Positions 1 through 13,484 of a stretch of 64,000 bases of DNA are shown one piece after another. The DNA lies in NCBI GenBank assembly GCA_947652605.1, contig OX393578.1, forward strand, positions 34,911,470-34,975,469, given 5' to 3'. Position numbers and translations under genes: made by a program. The notes under the pieces were generated by a model. It was not told the DNA's origin, did no database searches, and saw only the letters and a list, made by a program, of their open reading frames with translations. Position 1 is the stretch's first letter, and each line of letters begins with the position of its first letter. The stretch comes from Elmis aenea. Lineage: Eukaryota; Arthropoda; Insecta; Coleoptera; Elmidae.

Positions 1-928
1 GCATTGGAATCTTTCAAATGTATTAGAGCATACTTTCAAAATTATTTATATAATAGTTAAAAGCATGTGTTTATCATCTACATTTTTGGACGAGGTCGTT
101 CAGTAATATCGAATATACTGAGAGACGATACTAAAATCAAGTGAGCAGCGACGAAGCTAATGGTTTTATGGTTTTTGTTAATGCTTGCTTTTTGGGCCTA
201 ATTGAATTCTAGATCCAAATGAACAAAATTTGTGTAATAGAACAGGGCTTTAAAAGAGACCAAATTAATCGTTTTCGGTTTCCAAAATTGGTAATTAATC
301 GGTGTGGGCGGTATGTCAATAATGTTAGGGTAACTGAGTGAAAAGGCACGTGTTCGAGGGTTGTTATGGTTAGGCTAAACTAATTACCTTGTTTATACGT
401 CATGTGGAAGGGTAAAATTCACAAACGACATCTGTTGTTGGCCTGTTCTGGAATACCCAGAAGAAAACACTTAATAATTTGTATATCAATGTTCTATATA
501 TAGTCTTAGTGCTTGCATTTGCTTTGCGTCTGACAAAAACGTAAATAGAACTACGGGTAAAATCTGATTGTTGTACATACCATAATGGAATGCTTTCTTA
601 TGAGCTTATGACACATATTTTGGTAATTGATGCCGCCAGTGAAACTTGAATGTCTACAGCTATTCTTGTTTTGTCATAGTAAATAACTTAAGTTTATTTT
701 AAGTTTGACAGAGTGAAGTGCTTATCATAAATAATTATAGCGCTCTTTTAAATTGATCATTTCAGGTATTAGTTTAATCGAGACGTTATTTTGAATAATT
801 TTTAAAAGTCTGAGGTGAATTTTATATGCTTTTCATTATTACAATAGTTGATATATTATCACAGAGGTATAGTGTAAAACTGTTGCTTTTTAAAATATAT
901 GACTGCAATAAAATTCCTTGGTCGAAAT
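1..928. other. No gene seen
   Basis: AT-rich sequence without open frames, transposon ends or RNA-gene structure that I can recognise. Confidence 0.6.
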
Positions 929-1462
929 CAGGGGTTTTGAACAGTCCAATTTTTTAGTTGCTCCGCTCCAGCTCCGCTCCGGCATCAAGATGCCTGCTCC
1001 AGCTCCGCTCTGCGCTCCAATTATTAATAAAATAAGTTTTTTTATTTAAAAATTTGTTTTTTAAAACAAAGCTAAAATTTTATGAAATATGTGGAAATGG
1101 ACCAAAAATTACAATATTTGACTCTAAGAAACAAGTGAAGTTAAATAAATGAACAAATTATTGATCTTCAAAAGTTAAAAAAAGAAAAAAAACTTTAAAA
1201 TTTTTCAAAATTCAAATACAAAATAATGAAAATTAATATTCAGAAAAGTTACATTATAATTTTTTTACTTCAAAAAAATCAAATTTAGTTTATTTATAAT
1301 TTTATTAAATACTATTACTATACCTATGAGAATAATTCATAAAAAAAAAATTGTAGTTTATAATAGTAAAGTGGAGCAGTGGAGCAATCAAAATTATTTG
1401 CTCCGGGCTCCGCTCCCATCCGGGCAAAAACCCATTGCTCCGCGCTCCGCTCCAAACCCCTG
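929..1462. mobile_element. hAT MITE, GCTCC-rich family, copy 1
   Basis: The element runs from CAGGGGTTT to AAACCCCTG and is flanked by perfect 8-bp duplications GTCGAAAT (921-928 and 1463-1470). Both ends carry clusters of GCTCCGCTCC-type subterminal repeats, while the middle is AT-rich and has no coding capacity. A second copy lies at 48866-49227. Confidence 0.93.
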
Positions 1463-1470
1463 GTCGAAAT

Positions 1471-2882
1471 AGTCTACAAATGAAAATACACTATTTTACT
1501 TGATGTGGCCAATAAATTTTTTATGCATTTGTAAGTGGCGTAAAATTAAAAAAAAGATATTAAATCACCCGTTATTACAATCGCTTTAACTTCGTCCATT
1601 TTTTAAATTTTTATATAATACCAATTTTAATTAATAACTGGGTGAAGCTAATGAAGTTAAAACTAAATTTATTTGGTACACCATAAAGTTGGACATCAAA
1701 TTACTTGCACGTTGTTTATTAGATTAAGCAAAGCAATATTATTTTTCGTTAATTTCGTTGTAAACATTACCTGAAAACTGATTGGCTAAGGAGTATTCGC
1801 TGGTTGTATATTTTTCAAGAGAATAGGAAAATTAGGGGGAAAATTAAGAATTTTTCTAATACAATCGCCACGGCCAAGGATGTACAAGTAATATTAATAA
1901 GTACACATTACGATAATGTGAAACTTCTAAGAAATGTGCTGAAGGCATTTTAAAACACGCTTACACACGAGACCTGTGACACTTAAAACTTTTTTAAACT
2001 TGTAAATCTAATTACTCATAACATTAACATTTTTCTGAATTCTGTTTATTTTAAATATGTACATTAAATCTGATGTATGATATCAAAAATACATATTTTG
2101 ATTTCTTAATAAGCTGTTAACTTGAAATACCAAATTTGCAGTTAAATTGTCCGTAAAATATATTATATTATTTATCAAATTGCCATTATTAACTATGAGA
2201 CACATAATCAAGTCGTGATTATCTACAAACTTGCTAATGCCACGCGGAAGTTATGACGTTAGAAGTCAATTAGTTGAAAAGTGCATTATGTCTAGCTGGA
2301 ATTGGCAAGAAGACAAGAACAATTTAAAAATATTTCACACTCGTTGTTACTCTAAAATAACATGAAAGGCATGTCAGGTTAGTAATTAATAAGAGACCTT
2401 AAACAATGCATACGAGACAAAATCCTCAGTAATATTAGGGTAGCTGCAAAGACAGAATTTTTAAACATATAATGGTGTGTATTGTATACATTAGAAAAAG
2501 TGGTTAAAAATATTAACTTACAGGTTCTAAAAAAGCAGTTTAAATATCAATTCACCATCGTTATATCACCTTTAGTTTTTAAATTAAACAATAAGATTTT
2601 AAAAATGATATGTGTATAAAACCTGATTAATTGAACAAGTTAAGGCTTAAAAAGTTTCAGGTTTTGCCGGAAATTACTGTTCAAACGAAACAACCGGTAT
2701 ATTTATTACCGCTTCTTTATTTTCGATGCTTTTCAAAGACATTATTTTTTGAACAAAATGTAGGTATTATTGTTTTTTTTTACACTCGCCATATATATTT
2801 TTCGGATTTTGTATAGGTACATGAAAAATCCATATTTATTACGTTTATTACTTTTGTTGAATTAAATAACTGCTTTAATCCA
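1471..2882. other. No gene seen
   Basis: AT-rich. A 61-codon open frame at 2631-2816 shows no protein-like composition. No repeats delimited. Confidence 0.55.
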
Positions 2883-2884
2883 TA

Positions 2885-3147
2885 CAGGTAAACATCTCTT
2901 ACTCGACTAAGCAAGGGGGACTTATAAAAACCGAGTAATGGAGGAAAATCGACTTAAGGAGGTTCTGTTAAATATGCTATTAGAGTGGAGCATTAAGGTA
3001 GGGTCATACCTCATACAGGTTAATACGGTAATGATATTATTAGAATTCCTACAGTTCGTGTGCACTGATTTTAACGGGCCCTTTCTTAAGTCGAGTAACT
3101 GAGGTAAATCGAGTTACAGATGTATCGAGTAAAAGAGGTTTCACCTG
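2885..3147. mobile_element. pogo/Tc1-like MITE with TA duplication
   Basis: Inverted ends CAGGTAAACATCTCTTACTC and (complement of) GAGTAAAAGAGGTTTCACCTG are flanked by TA on both sides (2883-2884, 3148-3149). The repeated inner motif ATCGAGTTAC / CGAGTAACTGAGG gives it several short subterminal repeats. There is no open frame. Assignment to the pogo/mariner group rests on the TA duplication and the CAG...CTG ends. Confidence 0.75.
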
Positions 3148-3149
3148 TA

Positions 3150-4665
3150 TCTTTCTCTTCGTAAAAATCGACTTACGCTTCTAGCTCTAGCAGATATGCC
3201 AAGTAGGGCTCTTTAAAATAATGCAGTTCTAATTATACGTAACCTTTCAAACTTGTAACATCTGATAAATCATGGTGTGTTTAGTACACTACATTTCTAC
3301 ATTAATTCGTATCTAATTTTATCATGTCCACAGAAACGTATGAAGTAATTAATTACGTTAAAAAAATATATAAAAGAACGTCTTGTATCCTAATAAACCA
3401 GAAAATTTCAAATAAGCTTTATCTACAAGAGATATTTTATATAAACACGTGTTAAAAATTTATAGCTATCGGTATTTGTACCTTAACACCTGGGTCTTCT
3501 TTATTTGCATCTCTGATGGTCAATGCTCGCTTGATGTAGTACATACATTTATACTTAAATTGATTATCCATGCATCGGAACCAATATACGTCATGCTTTG
3601 GAGTAGAAAATAGCCGATCCATTCATGTTTCCTTAAATATACGTAAGAAGCCCCACAAGGCACTCCAGAAGCTACAGCTTTGAAGTGTAGGGAAATATTG
3701 CATCGCATTACAGTGGTTGTATGATCTTTTAATCTAATTATAGATTATTGACTTCCTTACTTCCTGCGTGTTTATTAATTTATTACACTTGATAATAATG
3801 GAAATTTAATAAATTATATAGCTGATGGCCCCTCCTGGAGTCGATAGCACGTATGACCAGGTGTCATTCAACAGATCGTGCGCAGCCAAATGTAAATTTA
3901 ATCAAATGGTTCAGACGAAACCACGACTTTAAATAACGATTTCCCTTTCCCATACATCACATTGTTAAATGACTTGGTTTTAACTAGGGAGGATTATGAA
4001 TACCGTGTGAAACTTTTATTTATAGATTTGTATTCGAATCCGATTGATGAACAACATATGACTCGTGCACATGCTCGGTTTGGTTGCTGTCATATCTCGT
4101 AGCCTGAGGAAATTTGTTTACTTAAAGATTAATTAGCTGTCGGAATTTTAATACGACTTCATTCATAGTAGATGTTTAATTGAAACGGATTTACTCGTTG
4201 CTTTTTCACAGATTATTTTGTAGCACGATCATTTTAACGCATTGAGCGGTTACAAAATTGCCCAATAACTATGAAAATTTGTGGTAAAATTTAATTTGCT
4301 GTGTTTGTGTTAATCTAGCAAATGCTTAACATTACGTGAAACTTATAAAAGCCATTGACGATTTTTTTTTAAATTTGCCGTAAACAAACACGGTAAGTTG
4401 TGGCAAACGATGACGATCGCAAAGAACAAAGTTATTAACGTAACATTTTTATTTGTTGACCGAAGTATTGTTATGTGTATAAATAAATATTTCAGTTCTA
4501 TAAAATTTCGAAGGAGTCGATTAGACTAACAAACTTTTATAACAACTTTACTACATTTTGTTGTTACTCAAGAACATATTTTGACTGTCCATCGTACAAA
4601 ATAGTATGCATATTGCTTATTCACATTGTTTGTATCCCAGGACCTATGCGAACTAATCCTCACAG
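3150..4665. other. No supported gene
   Basis: A 62-codon minus-strand frame (3708-3520) has fairly balanced composition but no recognisable family and no splice context that I would defend. Otherwise AT-rich sequence. Confidence 0.5.
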
Positions 4666-4673
4666 CTAGCCAT

Positions 4674-4781
4674 TAGGGGTGGGCGATATATCGATAAATA
4701 TCGATATAATTTTGATATCGATATATCGAAATATCGGATATCGATATATCGATATCGAAATTTGGATATCGCCCACCCCTA
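4674..4781. mobile_element. hAT MITE, GATATCG family, copy 1 (108 bp)
   Basis: A near-perfect palindrome with ends TAGGGGTGGGCGATAT and its complement, flanked by perfect 8-bp duplications CTAGCCAT (4666-4673 and 4782-4789). The interior is built of overlapping ATCGATAT repeats. Confidence 0.93.
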
Positions 4782-4914
4782 CTAGCCATCACTCGTTGCG
4801 CCTGCTCTATGCAGGTGTAATTTTAAAAGTAATGTTATTTTGAGTTCAAATGCATGGTTACTCGTTCTGAATAATTACGCACTGATTTACTATAACTTGC
4901 ATCGTTCTTTAAAC

Positions 4915-5249
4915 CAGGGACGAGGAGTAGGCATTGGCAGTCGGGACTTTTTGGAGAAATCGGGAGTCGAAAGAACCGTGGACTGCCGACTTTTGATTCG
5001 GTGTTTATCAAGGATGAGAACTGAACGAAAACAAAATAACGATATCAACCGAATTTTTGTTTAAATGTAAACGGCTTTTTTTTTGTTTAAGAACGGAAAC
5101 GAAATTGAACATATTCAATACCGGGTTTGACCGGTTTTCCTTAATGTTTTCCAGTGTAGTGCATTGGTGAAAGGAGTCGGGAGTCGGAGTCGGTTTTAAA
5201 AATTACCGACTCGGGAGTCATTAATTTTTCTGCCCACTCCCCATCACTG
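4915..5249. mobile_element. hAT MITE (GGAGTCGG family)
   Basis: Ends CAGGGACGAGGAGTAGGCA and the complement of CAGTGATGGGGAGTGGGCA are flanked by perfect 8-bp duplications CTTTAAAC (4907-4914, 5250-5257). The interior has repeated CGGGAGTCGG blocks near both ends. An apparent open frame starting at 4840 is an artefact of this element. Confidence 0.9.
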
Positions 5250-5257
5250 CTTTAAAC

Positions 5258-8200
5258 TGAAATTTAGCCTAAATTTTGTTTTGAATTAGTAATTACCTAC
5301 TCGTCAAAGAAAATTATGACCCTCTGTATGTTAGATAATCTTTAAGAATTTGAGTTTTCAAATGATATTGCTTTGATTCTTTAGCAAACACTGTGGATTT
5401 GACTTAATTCGATGAAGATAATTTTACACGACACTTATTTCACAGTCATCAATTGAGTATTAATCCACGTTTGAACACGATCAAACTTTTAAAACGGTCA
5501 AAGTAAGTTAAGCGTTTTGTATTAACAGTAAGAGAAATTGAACTTTTAAACCTAAAATGCTTCGTATAAAACGTTTTTATTTAATACGGTGATTTTAACG
5601 TCGTAAATTTGCCATAAGTTTTATATTTGGCTAAAATTTTGGAAACCGTTTCCATTAAATGCGCGATTATCAGAGGCAAGTGCAGATTTAATTTAGGGGA
5701 AAAGGTCTATTCTTTCACTCCCTTCGATAATTCCAATTTTCTATTTGATTGTCGATATAAATTATAGACACTTTATCTCGACATAACTATCAAGCACTTC
5801 GATCACTAGCCCCCCCTAGAGTCAACTGAATGATTTATTGTGAATAAGAAGATTTTTAAAAGTTAAGGCATCTAACAATTTCTCGGCATCAACTCAAAAC
5901 TTGCAAATTTGTTCTGTTCTTTTTAATTTTATTTCAACTATAACGTTTTAGTACACATTTGCTATTTTTGTTTTGTGAGCATATGAAATGCAGCATTGTC
6001 ATTTCGTTTAATCATTGCGGTTCCAACAAACCAAATACAATTCGACCCCAGTTCCCTTCAAAAATGGAAAAATATTTGTTTGCACTGCGAATCAACACCC
6101 CCTCGCGCAGACAGCACGGGTAATTAGAGGTTGCTGTCCGTACAGTTCAAGGGAGAATTTTCGGAGTTTTGTTTGTTGTTATGTTCCAAGTTGTACATCA
6201 AAAAAGGCTGCTGTACCAAAGTATACTAATTTTACTCCGCCCTTTCGTTGTCGCGAGCAATTTATTCAGAGACAGTTCTGTTAAAATGTTACTGTTGGAA
6301 CAGACACAAATTGTTGAGAGATTTACAAGCTGAAACGCGTTTTTTTACCATTAAAATAAGTACTAATATGTTTTTTTAATATGTTTTCCCCTCAATTTAC
6401 AAAATTTATTTTAAGACACTTATTAAATTAATTTAAAATCTACTGATTTTTTACTGAAAACAGTCTACTGAGGTGGTTGCTTCTATCGGGAGGTGATATT
6501 CTACATTCGAATGAATGTTCCTCTTGAAACTTAATTCGGAAATTGTTTAACTCGCAGTTACATCTTAAGTTATGTTTTAATGAAGTGCTTTATTGCGTAA
6601 AAAAAACGTTATGACCCTCGTTCAGGATTGAACTTCTGCTTCTCGGTATGTTTAACGTTTGTCCACGACATGGTTTTTATGAATAAGTGTACATGTTCAA
6701 TGTTTGTTGTGTTATAAAACATTTTATTCTAAACGCTGTTCATTGTCAACATGTCGTATCAGCAAACCGTTTCTCCAAGTTTCGCGTCATAAAAATGAAT
6801 GATTAAAAAAAAATATAAATAAGAAATGGTTTTACGGCTTTAATTAATTAATTTAAAATAACTCATCTCTTTTTCTAGAAATAACTTGTCGAAATGCTAG
6901 ACCTGTTTGGAGATTCTCATTATCAGTAGCAATCTGGTGTAGCACTTGGACAAGGATCTTTCGGAAAAAAGTGAGTGATTTTTTATGAATCTTTATTTAT
7001 AAATAAATCACTTAGATAGTTCAACCATTTATCAAACAAGCTTTAATCTTTCTTTAGTATCCAAAATTTGATTGTTGCCATGTAATTTGAGGTGAATTGT
7101 TATCGCAGGGCTACCTTATATTGTTTTGACGTTTTAATTGGGTCCTTGCTGTTGTAATGCGATATGTTTTCTTATGTCATTAATCGTAGTCATAATAACT
7201 GCACGTAAATGCGATTTAAATTTCAAGTGATAACATTTCGTTAAGCTCATTTGTAGTGGGGTGAAAATGAAAATTATTAGTTGTACCTAATAGTGTAGCA
7301 GCTATGTTCAGTGAAAACTTTTAACAAGCTGCAGGTGTTATAAAACGATACTTGTATGTAAGATGCATTTAATTATCGTCTCATTAAAAGTAATATTATC
7401 TTATTATTTTATAATTTTACAGCTATTTTTATTAGTTGAAACATATAAAAAAGGGCCCATAAAATAATGTAGTTGTGAAATAACCGCTGATAGTAAGTTT
7501 TGGTTTTATGTTGCCGTATACATAATGCTTATTTACTAATTTTCAATTTGTTGTTTTAACAAGTTAGGCACTAAAAGAACTAGCGAACATAAAAAAATTA
7601 TGCGGAAGTACGATAAATAATGAAAAGCCTCCAGATCTTAGGCTTTAAATATTTTTTAACCTATGAATAGTAAACCAAATCTGAAAATTCATAAACTAAC
7701 TTTAGAAATGAACACACAATCATAGATTTTTATCATTGATTCATAACATTTTGTATATAAAACAGTTGAACCTCAGCTTAAACATTAAAGCTTTATCAAG
7801 CAGCACATTCGATTTAAACCAAAGGAGGATTAATTAATTGCTATACCCAAACACCTTTCTGTGACCAAATTATTAATAACACTATTCTACTTGGGGTAAG
7901 TTATGATTATGTGAGGTGTAGGGTGTAAAGTTAATTATGTTTGATAGGGGATATTTTCGACAACCCCTACCGTTCACATATAAACTTAGAATATACAATT
8001 TACTTCAATTTTATCAACAATATCGGTTTATTTTTTACTATTTTGTGTCGTAACGTGGCATGCCACTGTTTACGTCAAGACGCTTTGTCGTATTACAGTA
8101 CTCAATTGTTTATTTAACGTTTTAAATAGTAGCTGAAACGGACACCCAAGTTTCACATACCAACTTGATGCTCTAACACTAAAGTAAACTCTAAACTAAC

Positions 8201-9015
8201 AGTCGTTTAACATGACGTTTATAATATATATACCACAAGGCATTAGAAAATCTTCAAACAAAAATAAACGTATAACAGCATCTTTTAAATTCAGTTTATT
8301 TAGATAAGTCAAATGGTATTTGATGTTGGTGCCTATACCAATATAATATTTTAAATCCTTACCTTGAGATCGACAATCTTTGAAATATAGACCATTTATG
8401 AACCTTGTCTGCAATAATTATTGTTTCATGAATACATTTTTGCAAGTTTAAAATTTATTTTGTTTTAAAAGACAGTTCAACTTAAGATTTAATAATTCAA
8501 CCAAAATTTCGCGCATTTTAATAATGTGGGTCTGTTTAATACCATTATTATTATTCAACGTCTCAATTGAATCATCTGTATTTTGTTACGTCAAAAAATA
8601 ATTGAAATTCTAATAAGTTGGATAACAAATTTTAAAATGGACATTTTAAAAAGTTTTAAAAGTAACATGCATTCTGAAAATAAGTAGTTTTAGTCTCAAT
8701 TAACAACACCACAAACTAAAATCACAGTTTTTGTATGACAACATGTTTTTTAGACAACACTATTTTTACATTTTTTTTTTGTAAAAGTATCAAAAAATCT
8801 TTTATCATGTTTACCTTTCACCAAGGGAAAACGTTTATATTTCGGCAGTATAAAGTAAACTCGTTATATATGTCGACACATTTAATTTAATAGTTAATAG
8901 TTGTATTTTAATTCCTTTACGTATTTGTATAGAAGTGACGACTTAAGTTTTATGTAGCCGTTTTCAGTCAGTTTACATAATTTCTAACAATTTAAGAAAA
9001 CGTGTTGAAAACTGT
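5258..9015. other. Long non-coding stretch with one exon-like segment
   Basis: No gene is supported. A segment at about 6880-6971 is bounded by TTTTTCTAG and GTGAGT and contains an ATG, an in-frame TAG and ALGQGSFGKK. It is discussed as a finding. A frame at 6015-6284 is Cys-containing but unsupported. Confidence 0.5.
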
Positions 9016-9185
9016 ATGCTTATCAGTGGCGTGCAGTCCATGAATGCGTTGGATGCGGCGCATCCCTTAAAATTTTGAAATATTTCATACATTAATTTAA
9101 TATATAATTTGTTTTTCTAAAATTAATTTGTAGAGAATGTATTGAACTATTATGTCCATTAAAAGTTACATTTTAAAGTTAAGGG

Positions 9186-10166
9186 CAGTGGCGGCCGGTG
9201 AAAATTTTAAGTAGGGGTGCTGTTTAATATATAGCCAGGTTATTAAAAAGTACATAAAAAAAGGTATAATATGTTAAATAAATGTGTTATTCATAATAAA
9301 GGGATATACAAAAAATATTATTACAAAAATTATATTCGTGAAAAAAAAAACGTATTTACAAAAACCTATTATTTAAAAATAAACTCCATTCTTCTATTTT
9401 TGCCTTGGCAAAATTTCTCAATAACCATTTCATTTAAATTTTGAATTTATGAAACCATCGTTTTTTCAATTGATACCATACATAGTGCTGTCAACCTTTC
9501 TTGACTCATAGTATTTCTTAAGTACGATTTTACTCTTTTTAAAGTTGAAAAACACCTTTCTGCTTCTGAAGTAGTCATTGGAATAGTTACTAAAATTTTG
9601 ATAAGTTTAATCATTTCACTAAAAACACTTGCTAAGTTTTCTTCGTTTAATGCATTTAATAGTTCCAGCAATCCTCTAAAATTATGGAATTCTTTTCTGG
9701 TATAACAACATAATTATAAAAAATTTCGTATGTTACTTCCGTAGCGCAAACTAATAAAGCCACTGTCCTGTTCTGGCGTACGCGCTAAAGCTAAAGCATC
9801 ATCCACTTTGCATATGGTCAACTGTATCGGAACTGCGAAATTGGCAGTGCCGGTGTTGCATTTACTTGCAGACAACGAATATCGCCGGATCTAGCCCTGT
9901 GTCTAGCCCGAGACTAGCCGAATATTATAATAGCGGAACTGCTCTGGCTGGCAGTTCCACTGTTCGCAATGTAGCTATAAAGCGTTTAATCACTCTTTTC
10001 ACGATTTCCAAACGCAATTTAAATCTTTAACATGATAACATGCATTTATATCATGCTTGTAAATATTGTTTTTAATATTTTCTTTTAAACAATAATAAAT
10101 TTGGGTTTTTCATTTTTTTGCTGGGGGTGCTGCAGTGCCGCAGTGCTTATGCACGAGCCGCCACTG
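9186..10166. mobile_element. hAT element (inner), inserted in another hAT
   Basis: Ends CAGTGGCGGCCGGTG and GAGCCGCCACTG are flanked by perfect 8-bp duplications GTTAAGGG (9178-9185, 10167-10174). It carries the 3' remnant of a transposase gene on the minus strand, so it is a decayed, internally deleted copy rather than a pure MITE. Confidence 0.93.
9447..9671 (-). pseudogene. hAT transposase C-terminal fragment (dimerisation domain)
   Basis: The minus-strand frame encodes TTSEAERCFSTLKRVKSYLR followed by NTMSQERLTALCMVSIEK. This is the hallmark of the hAT C-terminal dimerisation region in ZMYM1/TTF-type transposases. Upstream the frame is lost and no catalytic core or zinc finger is visible, so the gene is a remnant. 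It lies inside the inner element 9186-10166. Confidence 0.88.
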
Positions 10167-10326
10167 GTTAAGGGGAAAAAGATCTTATAATATATCCCAT
10201 TTGTCTGACTGCCTCATTTAAGGCCGTGAATGCGGTGTAGCGCTCAGCATCTAGGGCTGGACTCATAGCATAGAGATATAGAAGTTAACGCATGCGTATT
10301 AAGTATCAGTTGATGGAGCTATATAC

Positions 10327-10365
10327 TAGCTGTAGATGCTGGTTTGAAAACAGCATCTACAGCTA
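10327..10365. repeat. Perfect 15-bp hairpin inside the outer hAT element
   Basis: TAGCTGTAGATGCTG, a 9-nt spacer, then its exact complement. It is a strong stem-loop within transposon sequence; no function is assigned. Confidence 0.85.
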
Positions 10366-10789
10366 AAAACGCATTCACCGATCACCAGTAATGCGGTAGT
10401 ATTGTGTTCGCGCTTAGCGTTTATTGTTGGATACGATTTCATTAAACATGAATGCAACATGCAACTGCATAGTGGAGAGTTTGTTAAAACCGTCATACCT
10501 CTAAAATGTTTTAGTCAGTCTGTAAAATAAAAGTTTTTTTATGTTAATAAGTTGCAGAGCTCGAATATCTTAATTTAATTTTTTTATTTCTCAAATTATC
10601 AGTTACAATTTTCTTTAGCTTCGTTAAAAATACGAGAGTTTCTCTCGCAGGTATGTACATCACGAATTATAACAGACTAGTAAGAAGTTGATTTTTTTTT
10701 AATTAAAACTTTTTTGGATTATTACAAGTTATTAGTAGTGCTAGTTAATAATAATACGTTGTCATGCTATTTTACGGGATTTAAGCATG

Positions 10790-10808
10790 TATATATATAT
10801 ATATATAT
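10790..10808. repeat. (TA)n microsatellite
   Basis: Nine uninterrupted TA units within the right part of the outer hAT element. Confidence 0.9.
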
Positions 10809-10910
10809 GTGGGTGATGAAGATTTAAATAGATTTTTAAGGATTTAAAAAAATATATATATTCGACAGCATCCCTTACATTAAAACCCACCGCACGCCAC
10901 TGATGCTTAT

Positions 10911-13154
10911 TATATTCATTTTGATAAAAAATGAATTACAATACATATAATGTAAACACACAATCGTTGTTTTGTGTTTGAAGAATTTCGGCACGCGTCC
11001 AAAATACCAATTAACAATATCTAAACTTCATCTCAAGCATTACAGTTTATTGTCAGATATAATCTCAGTTCTCTACAGCAAATACAAGTTAATCTTTTTC
11101 TGGAAACTAAGCTCAATCCCATAAACATATCAAGTATTGAAGTAGTAACAATTATTGAATTACGATTAGTTATTTCTTTTTATTAATTTCAAACCATTAA
11201 AAACAGCTGAAAATCGAACATTTTACACATCGACTGTTCTTTGGAGAAAAACAACTGAGTGAGATTAGTTTTAGATTATGAAAAACAACTAACAATCGAT
11301 TTTCTTTTGTGTACAAGTCCGTTTTAGTAAAAATTAAATTAATTTTATTTGAGATTATAATAGAGCGTGTGGAGAGTGCTGGAAATGTTATTAACTTCTG
11401 TATGTGACACTCTGGTTTTAGAAAGATTGTTAATGGCTTTTTTCCAAATATATGTATATCCTAAATCGACTTCTTCCTTGTGGTATTTATTTTCTTTTCT
11501 GTCAAATCTTCCAAATTTATTCTAAACATGGAAACCACACTTCTATGAAGTCTATATCCGGTTGAAAATTTATACAAATACTGGCATTATCGGGCACGTG
11601 CGGAACACTGGCTTAGCAGGGGTGCCACCCTCTAATCCCTAAAACCAGGAAGAAGGGATCTTCAGCCACCCTGATCTCTCTTTATCTAGATCTGGTTGCT
11701 GTTTAACGTCTAATATACAGGGATATTTTGTGTAAAAAAAGGCTCTAAAGTAAACTGCTGCCGTAGCATTTGTTTTGTAGGTGTTGTGAAGAGCTAACAC
11801 CACACTTTTTCGCAGTTTCAGTTTCGGTTTAACGTGGCATTTTACAAAATATGCGTAAATCATTAGAAAATTTCATGGGTTATTTTTTATGTACGTCTAA
11901 ACAAATAAATTACCTTCTTGATGGCCATGAAACGCCACTTTTGATAAATTTGATGTGCTTTAAAACTTTAAATAACTATAATTTTATTAATTAAATGTAA
12001 ATTTAACATTTCATAATCCGTTTTTAATTATACTTATTGGTTTAAAATTTCTGTTAATACAAAAATAAATCAACATTTGTTGTACAGATAAATGCAAATA
12101 CATACATATTTAAAACTAGCTTTACTCAATACATTTACCCCCAAAATATGTTATAATTTATAAACTTGAAATCTGTAGTAATTGGTACGCCATAGAAATG
12201 CAATAAAATTGTGACACTTCTTTTTAAGACCACGTGTAACAAATTTATTTATTTTTTAATATGTGTAAAATAGTAAATAGTACATTTTTGTTTCGAATAA
12301 TCGTTTTTGTGAGTCTCTAGATTTTGCTGTTTCCTTTAATAAAAAAAAACCTTAATCCCACTTAAGTTCATGTAGGGAAAGAATTGTTTCTATATTTAAA
12401 ACCTGTAAAATCCCATCCAAGCACAAGGATTTCGCTAAAATTTACGTCTTTAAAAATAGCTTCTCAATTTTTTTTTTACTAAGTAAAACCGTTTTCTTTT
12501 GGCAGTTTTTTTACCATTGCGGATTCATTTCCGTTCTTCGATTTAAAAAGCGCTTACGGTTTTATTTATAGTTAGTCTGTACTAAACGGATGTGATCGAC
12601 TTCCATTGAAATTTGAAGTGCGATTTTTTTCATATGAAAGGGGCTCCGTTTTTCAGTTGTATTAAATCCTTTGTTTGAAACGCTATAGACGGATTAATAA
12701 TATGTCTTTAAAAGTCATGAATAATAGGGGAGTGGCAATATTACCCTTTAATTCCGGTGTATAAGTTTCTAGAAAGAGACTCTCCATCACATATTTGATT
12801 TGTTTGTCTTGAGTTTATGCGTCTTAAAACAAATGTGGTACTCTGCTTGATTAAACGCGCTATTGCCTCTTAAAAGGCCCTTAAAGGTGCGAATTAATGT
12901 ACCCTAACGATAGTACTTTCTTATGGCGGTTTTTTTAATGTTTCAATGAAACTGCAATGTAGAAGTTGTAAATTAAGACGACACAATATAGGTACTGTTC
13001 AAGTTATTACAACAGTTCTTAATATTATTTATTATAAGTGTGTTTAAATTCAAGTACATACATATTTTTTACATTGTTTAAAGTGTCCAGAATATGCAAG
13101 CGCTTGGAACAGTCCCGAACGTAGCTCGTTACAGTTTTTATTATGAGTTATCAG
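10911..13154. other. No gene seen
   Basis: AT-rich intergenic or 5' intron sequence. The minus-strand frame 11863-11639 shows no recognisable protein. Confidence 0.55.
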
Positions 13155-13283
13155 CAGGGGTCGCAAAATGTTTTTTTTTTGTTTGTATTTTAGTTTTAAA
13201 AAAAGTCTAATTGAATACAGCCCGCGTCACTCTTGTACATCTAACCTACCGGCCCCTTGTTCCATTTGAGTTTGTGACCCCTG
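13155..13283. mobile_element. Short hAT-like MITE
   Basis: Ends CAGGGGTCGCAAAATG and TTGTGACCCCTG form imperfect inverted repeats. The flanking octamers GTTATCAG and CTTTACAG match at only 5 of 8 positions, so this is an old or uncertain insertion. Confidence 0.55.
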
Positions 13284-13484
13284 CTTTACAGCAAAATGTA
13301 AAGAACTGTAGATACTATTTCGTTGTTTCTGCAAACAATTAACATTTAAAACGAGTGTAAAATTAATATAATATAAAAATTAATGTGTAAAAATATTTTT
13401 AAATTTGTTTTTGCTATTTTCCGTACTTTGTCTATTCTTATTTATGTTAATTAATAATAAGAGTTGTTTTGGTATGGTTTTAAG

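Larger units (their letters stand above)
9024..10902. mobile_element. hAT element (outer), interrupted by a second hAT
   Basis: Ends CAGTGGCGTGCAG and CACGCCACTG are flanked by perfect 8-bp duplications ATGCTTAT (9016-9023, 10903-10910). Removing the nested element 9186-10166 and its duplication leaves about 890 bp with no transposase that I can read. The outer ends share GCATCCCTTA on both sides. Confidence 0.9.

Noticed and set aside
3520..3708. 62-codon minus-strand frame as a small gene
   Set aside because: No family, no signal peptide and no neighbouring exon with compatible splice sites. Length is within chance for this composition.
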